NCBI RefSeq assembly: GCF_009905375.1
Contig: NC_133653.1
Span: 81,852,911 to 81,916,910, forward strand
DNA from: Apium graveolens
Lineage: Eukaryota; Streptophyta; Magnoliopsida; Apiales; Apiaceae
Reading direction: 5' to 3'
Length of the DNA stretch: 64,000 nucleotides
The notes below the pieces were generated by a model, which saw nothing but the letters and a program-made list of their open reading frames with translations, was not told where the DNA came from and did no database searches. Positions within the stretch are counted from its first letter, which is position 1. Every line of letters begins with the position of its first letter. The position numbers and the translations under genes are program-made. This document shows positions 60,701-64,000 of the stretch, piece after piece.

Positions 60701-60727
60701 ATCTCTATGCACCAGGTCGAGGGAGGG

Positions 60728-60958
60728 TGTTGAAGATACAATCTATAAAATTTTGTTCATATTCAGTTTTCTATAAATAGGGAATCAAGCTGTATAATTG
60801 ATATAGTTAGATTAATTATAGGTTGACTTAGTTATACGGTAGGTAGTTATTACTGAATATTTGGCACTTATTACCAAATATTCTCTTCTTGTCTGTACAA
60901 AGCCTATATAAAGGCATCATTCTTCTTGAATAATATATAAGAAATTCTGACTTCTACA
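60728..60958 (+). repeat. 3' LTR of the short-LTR copia element
   Basis: Starts TGTTGAAG right after a purine-rich run and ends CTACA. It carries a TTTCTATAAATAGGG box (near 60770) that fits an LTR promoter. Confidence 0.82.
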
Positions 60959-60963
60959 AGGAC

Positions 60964-63090
60964 ACTTTTAAGATGTGAAATCAAAGTCAACAAGCCTTGT
61001 TTTATATCCTCTATAGCATACAACTTGTATTTATGTTTTATTAGTAAAAGGAGGATTGCTTTAGTCATCTTTTTCAGATGTCTGAGTTGGCACATCAAAA
61101 ATATAGTATCCATCTGACATGCAAAAAAGCAAGTAAAATCAGCTGTTTATATTGTAGTCCAGGTGTTTCCAAAATGCCATAACAGTTTATAGGCTGTGGC
61201 CAGTTCCAAACCAGGATCTTATTATTATAACTCAATCAACTGTTTATTTCAAGTCCCAAAAGCACATAATCTATCAAAAAAGATACAGTTCTTGGCCAAA
61301 TTGCTCAAATCCCGATTAATTAGAAGAGGTAGTTGAACATGTACTAGAACACAAATGATTTCTTTGCGCAGTATATATATTGTCCACTAATAAATTTCAG
61401 TCATTCGCAGCTTCAATATATAAATAGCCAGCACAATTAATTTGTAAAATACAAGCACTGGATTCTTGCAGACATAGAGAAACTAGTAGACTAACCTTGT
61501 TAAGAGAAGATTTTGGCCAATTTTACATTAAATTTGATCACAAGTTTTCTGTCATCATCGTCACTGGAAAGTCATTTCAATTCATTGATGAACCATCCCT
61601 ATCCTTCCTCTGTTCATGGCTAGTTCAAGCCAAAAATCTTTTGAGCCAATAGAAGCCATCCAGCACTATTATATATCCAATGACAATTTCGTGTCTATTA
61701 GTTTAGCATATGTTGCTGCATGTTGCCTAAAAAATTGACAAGACTCTGCATCACTGAGTTCAATTACCTTATGCCTTGGCTTCACATTTGAATCCATAAT
61801 ATGTTAATTTCTATTTGCTAATCTTATTATGCTACACTGAAACAAAATTACCTTCTGAAACTTCTAGTGGTTTTCTTGGGTCGTCCATATTGTTAACAAT
61901 CAGAACTTTTATCAAACTAATTCTAGCTCTATCATCACAATTAGTACAACATTGTCTGAGTCTAAAAGTAGTAGGCCTTTTTTCTGTTAACATACTACCG
62001 AACACACAAATTAACACTAAATCCAAATATCCAAGAATAATATATAAGCTAATACAAATTAAGTCCTTGCTTATATAGTAAAACAAGTACTGTTTAAGTA
62101 CACTGGTGGAGAGACATATGAGTTTACGGGGTCCAAAACACTCCCAATCCTATTATGGTAAACCCAATTATAAAGAGTATTAGTTTATCAATCCTTGATG
62201 AGTGATACAATCCATCACGCATGCAGACCTGGAGTTTTCTCATAATGTAATTTGTGTAAATTAAAGTGGAGTTTCTTGACGGACTTAGTTTAAAATGGTG
62301 AGCGTGTATATATTGGCATGCTCTGTGTCAGATAATGTTATGCAAATTGCATAACGATTGAACTCGAGTACATGCAGAAAAAAACAATCCAATAGAAATC
62401 AAGATAATATTGAATTGTTAACGTTAAATCACCCGAACAAATCACAAATATATTATCATTTGTTTTAGATGAACAATACCAAAACCATTCGATCAATCAA
62501 AAATAAACATTCAATCATAAGAGAGGAAAATCAAAATTGGGAAAAATATAGTACTTGAAAACTAGAAAACTCAAATATAGCATTAGAATTAACGGGAAGC
62601 TTACCGATACATATAGCAGCAGGGTCCAATTCAACCAATGGATAAGCGGGTTACGGATGCATACAAGTGACCTACTGTAAATCATACGACAAAGGCCAAA
62701 TACAGCAGTGGAACAATTTTAAAACAAAAGTTAATAAAAAAACCAAAAATCAAAATAAGTTGAAAAAAGTACATGGCTGCTAACATTTAACTTCAACTTA
62801 TCCTTCAACTTATTGGCAAATTTGATTTATAAGCTCAGTCGACAACTACACGTCGATAATTTATTGACTTATAAGGGAATGAATGAGTAACTTATTTTGT
62901 ATAGCCAAACATGCCCTAAGTATATTCTATAATAAGTAGTATTTAATTGACTTATGATCACAAATGAATTTGAAACCCAAATCAAAACGGTTAAAATCGA
63001 TAGAAACTGAACTGTTAATAACTCAAACGAAATCGAAAAATTACAGGACATGTTTTCATTGATTATGTCCTAAGGAGCAATAGTCAAAAC
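60964..63090. other. Intergenic, no gene seen
   Basis: AT-rich sequence on both strands without supported coding regions. Short frames of 60-87 codons (such as 61815-62078 and 61832-62086 on opposite strands) have no family signature. Confidence 0.5.
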
Positions 63091-63280
63091 GACACTAAGA
63101 AGGTTACAAGAAATATAAGAAAAAACAAGATTATTAGAAAGATAGACTGAAGTTTATTGCTTACAATAGAATATATGTCTAAGACTTGGATCCTTAAACC
63201 AATACAAAGGGATCCTATTTATAGTAGTCCTAGAGGGGACAACTTGATAGGATAAAATCTTAGAAGCCAATCAGATTTAA
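63091..63280 (-). repeat. LTR-like fragment shared with 47885-48070
   Basis: Second copy of the dispersed segment: TTACAAGAAATATAAGAAAA, AGACTGAAGTTTATTGCTTA, then GAGGGGACAACTTGAT and AGCCAATCAGAT, at about 85 percent identity by eye. On the minus strand there is a CTATAAATAGGATC TATA-like box. Confidence 0.6.
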
Positions 63281-63334
63281 ACACGTGTAAGGATATATTA
63301 TCTTTACAAGATAATAATATCTCTTTCCACTTAA

Positions 63335-63436
63335 TACACACCACACCTTTTATTTTACATACACACCACACATTTTATTTTGATACACACCACACACTTT
63401 ATTTTACATACACACCACACACTTTATTTTACAAGC
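63335..63436 (+). repeat. Minisatellite of about 25-28-bp units
   Basis: Four copies of a unit reading ACACACCACAC(A/C)(C/T)TTTATTTT(AC/G)AT, at 63341, 63368, 63391 and 63413 approximately. Confidence 0.8.
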
Positions 63437-63481
63437 ATAATAATTTATTTATATTCTCTTCTTCCCCCTGGTGAAAAAAGG

Positions 63482-64000
63482 TCATGTCTCCACATTTTCT
63501 TCTTCATCTTCCTCTTCGCTACCGGATGAGACAGGAACTGAGTACTTTAGGCCAAAAAGATATTTATAAAACCGGGGAGGTTCTCTTTTGCGGAGCCTGA
63601 AATCAGGATGGTCACGGTCATCTAGTACTGTAGTTGTTAATTCCAGGTTTAACTTGAACTGACAGTCTTGAATTGTTGTCACATAATGATGAGGGAGAAT
63701 ATTTGGCTTCTTCCAATATATATGTGCTAGGCCAGGAGGGGCTGCTGTTACTTCAACATTATTAACTGCGCATATAAGTGTCCTGTGTTGTTCTGTTGGA
63801 CCATTAATATCGTACACAGAATCATGGAAGAATGTACATAAATATTCTTTCTGAATTACTAATCCATCTTCCTGAATGTTGATGCTTCTCTGACAATTGA
63901 ACACAATAAGAATATAGCATTGGTCTCTTATTCCATTTGAGCTGTTTCCTTCTTGTCTCAAGTTTTTACGCCAAAATATGGTGTTGCCAAAGAGAGTCAA
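63482..64000 (-). CDS. Unknown protein, C-terminal part (runs off the window)
   Basis: An open frame of at least 172 codons on the minus strand, open at the window edge, with the stop at 63482-63484. No ATG start is seen near the edge (the first codon in the window is TTG), so the true start or an upstream exon lies outside. The visible part is mixed polar/hydrophobic with several aromatic strands (AHIYWKKPNILPHHY, FKLNLELTTT), a basic stretch (FRLRKREPPRFYKYLF) and an acidic tail (SSGSEEEDEEENVET). I do not recognise a family; a domain following leucine-rich repeats of a plant immune receptor is one possibility, not supported by a decisive motif. Confidence 0.6.
   Translation of the reverse strand: MTLFGNTIFWRKNLRQEGNSSNGIRDQCYILIVFNCQRSINIQEDGLVIQKEYLCTFFHDSVYDINGPTEQHRTLICAVNNVEVTAAPPGLAHIYWKKPNILPHHYVTTIQDCQFKLNLELTTTVLDDRDHPDFRLRKREPPRFYKYLFGLKYSVPVSSGSEEEDEEENVET

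Larger units (their letters stand above)
58423..60958 (+). mobile_element. Deleted Ty1/copia element with short LTRs
   Basis: LTRs of about 213 bp (58423-58635) and 231 bp (60728-60958) begin TGTT(A/G)AAGATACAATC and end CTACA. Flanks AAGAC (58418-58422) and AGGAC (60959-60963) differ by one base, as in an aged target duplication. There is no primer site or gag; the inner part starts directly in the integrase C-terminal region, so gag, protease and most of integrase were deleted. A polypurine run GAGGGAGGG precedes the 3' LTR. Confidence 0.85.

Overview
This window looks like nuclear DNA of a dicot plant. It is AT-rich and gene-poor, has intron-split genes with GT-AG borders and short exons, and is packed with plant-type LTR retrotransposons (Ty1/copia of SIRE-like and short-LTR types, and a Ty3/gypsy Tat-type element), hAT-like and other TIR elements, and a LINE-like insertion. 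The exact species cannot be read from the sequence. An asterid, perhaps a member of the carrot family, is a guess from the look of the repeats only.

Only one well-supported, apparently intact host gene is present: a type-B two-component response regulator (receiver plus GARP/Myb DNA-binding domain) on the minus strand at 48237-51750. Eleven exons with in-phase GT-AG junctions give 472 codons. Its 3' half contains a row of short duplicated exons, and it ends in an Asp/Glu-rich tail. A second minus-strand open frame of unknown function (63482-64000) runs off the right edge.

Layout: 487-5867 is a giant inverted repeat (arms about 2.3 kb) cut at its right end by a decayed SIRE-like copia element (5868-11494) that has lost its 3' LTR. 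11495-12722 carries a minisatellite. 12723-23150 is an array of seven alternating sense/antisense copies of exons 2-3 and neighbouring introns of a response regulator like the gene at 48-52 kb, so it forms three long hairpins plus a half; it is interrupted by a 4.1-kb solo LTR (16165-20283) and a small MITE (20828-21221). 23150-28704 is AT-rich with tandem duplications and nested MITEs. 28716-46057 is one short LINE-like copy (13-bp target duplication) blown apart by two LTR elements: a non-autonomous one with a 952-codon open frame that starts inside its own LTR (29170-32815), and a complete Tat-type gypsy element (33030-46006, perfect 5-bp target duplication) with a spliced antisense gene and its own TATA box. 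46598-47632 is a hAT-like element with a perfect 8-bp target duplication that seems to carry a piece of a host promoter and first exon. After the response regulator come a TIR element (53320-53784), AT-rich remnants, and a deleted short-LTR copia element (58423-60958).

The link of most biological interest is between the intact response regulator and the hairpin array of its relatives' exons about 25-35 kb away. The array keeps introns, so it arose at DNA level, and any transcript through it would fold into double-stranded RNA matching the receiver exons. This is an inference to be tested with small-RNA data.
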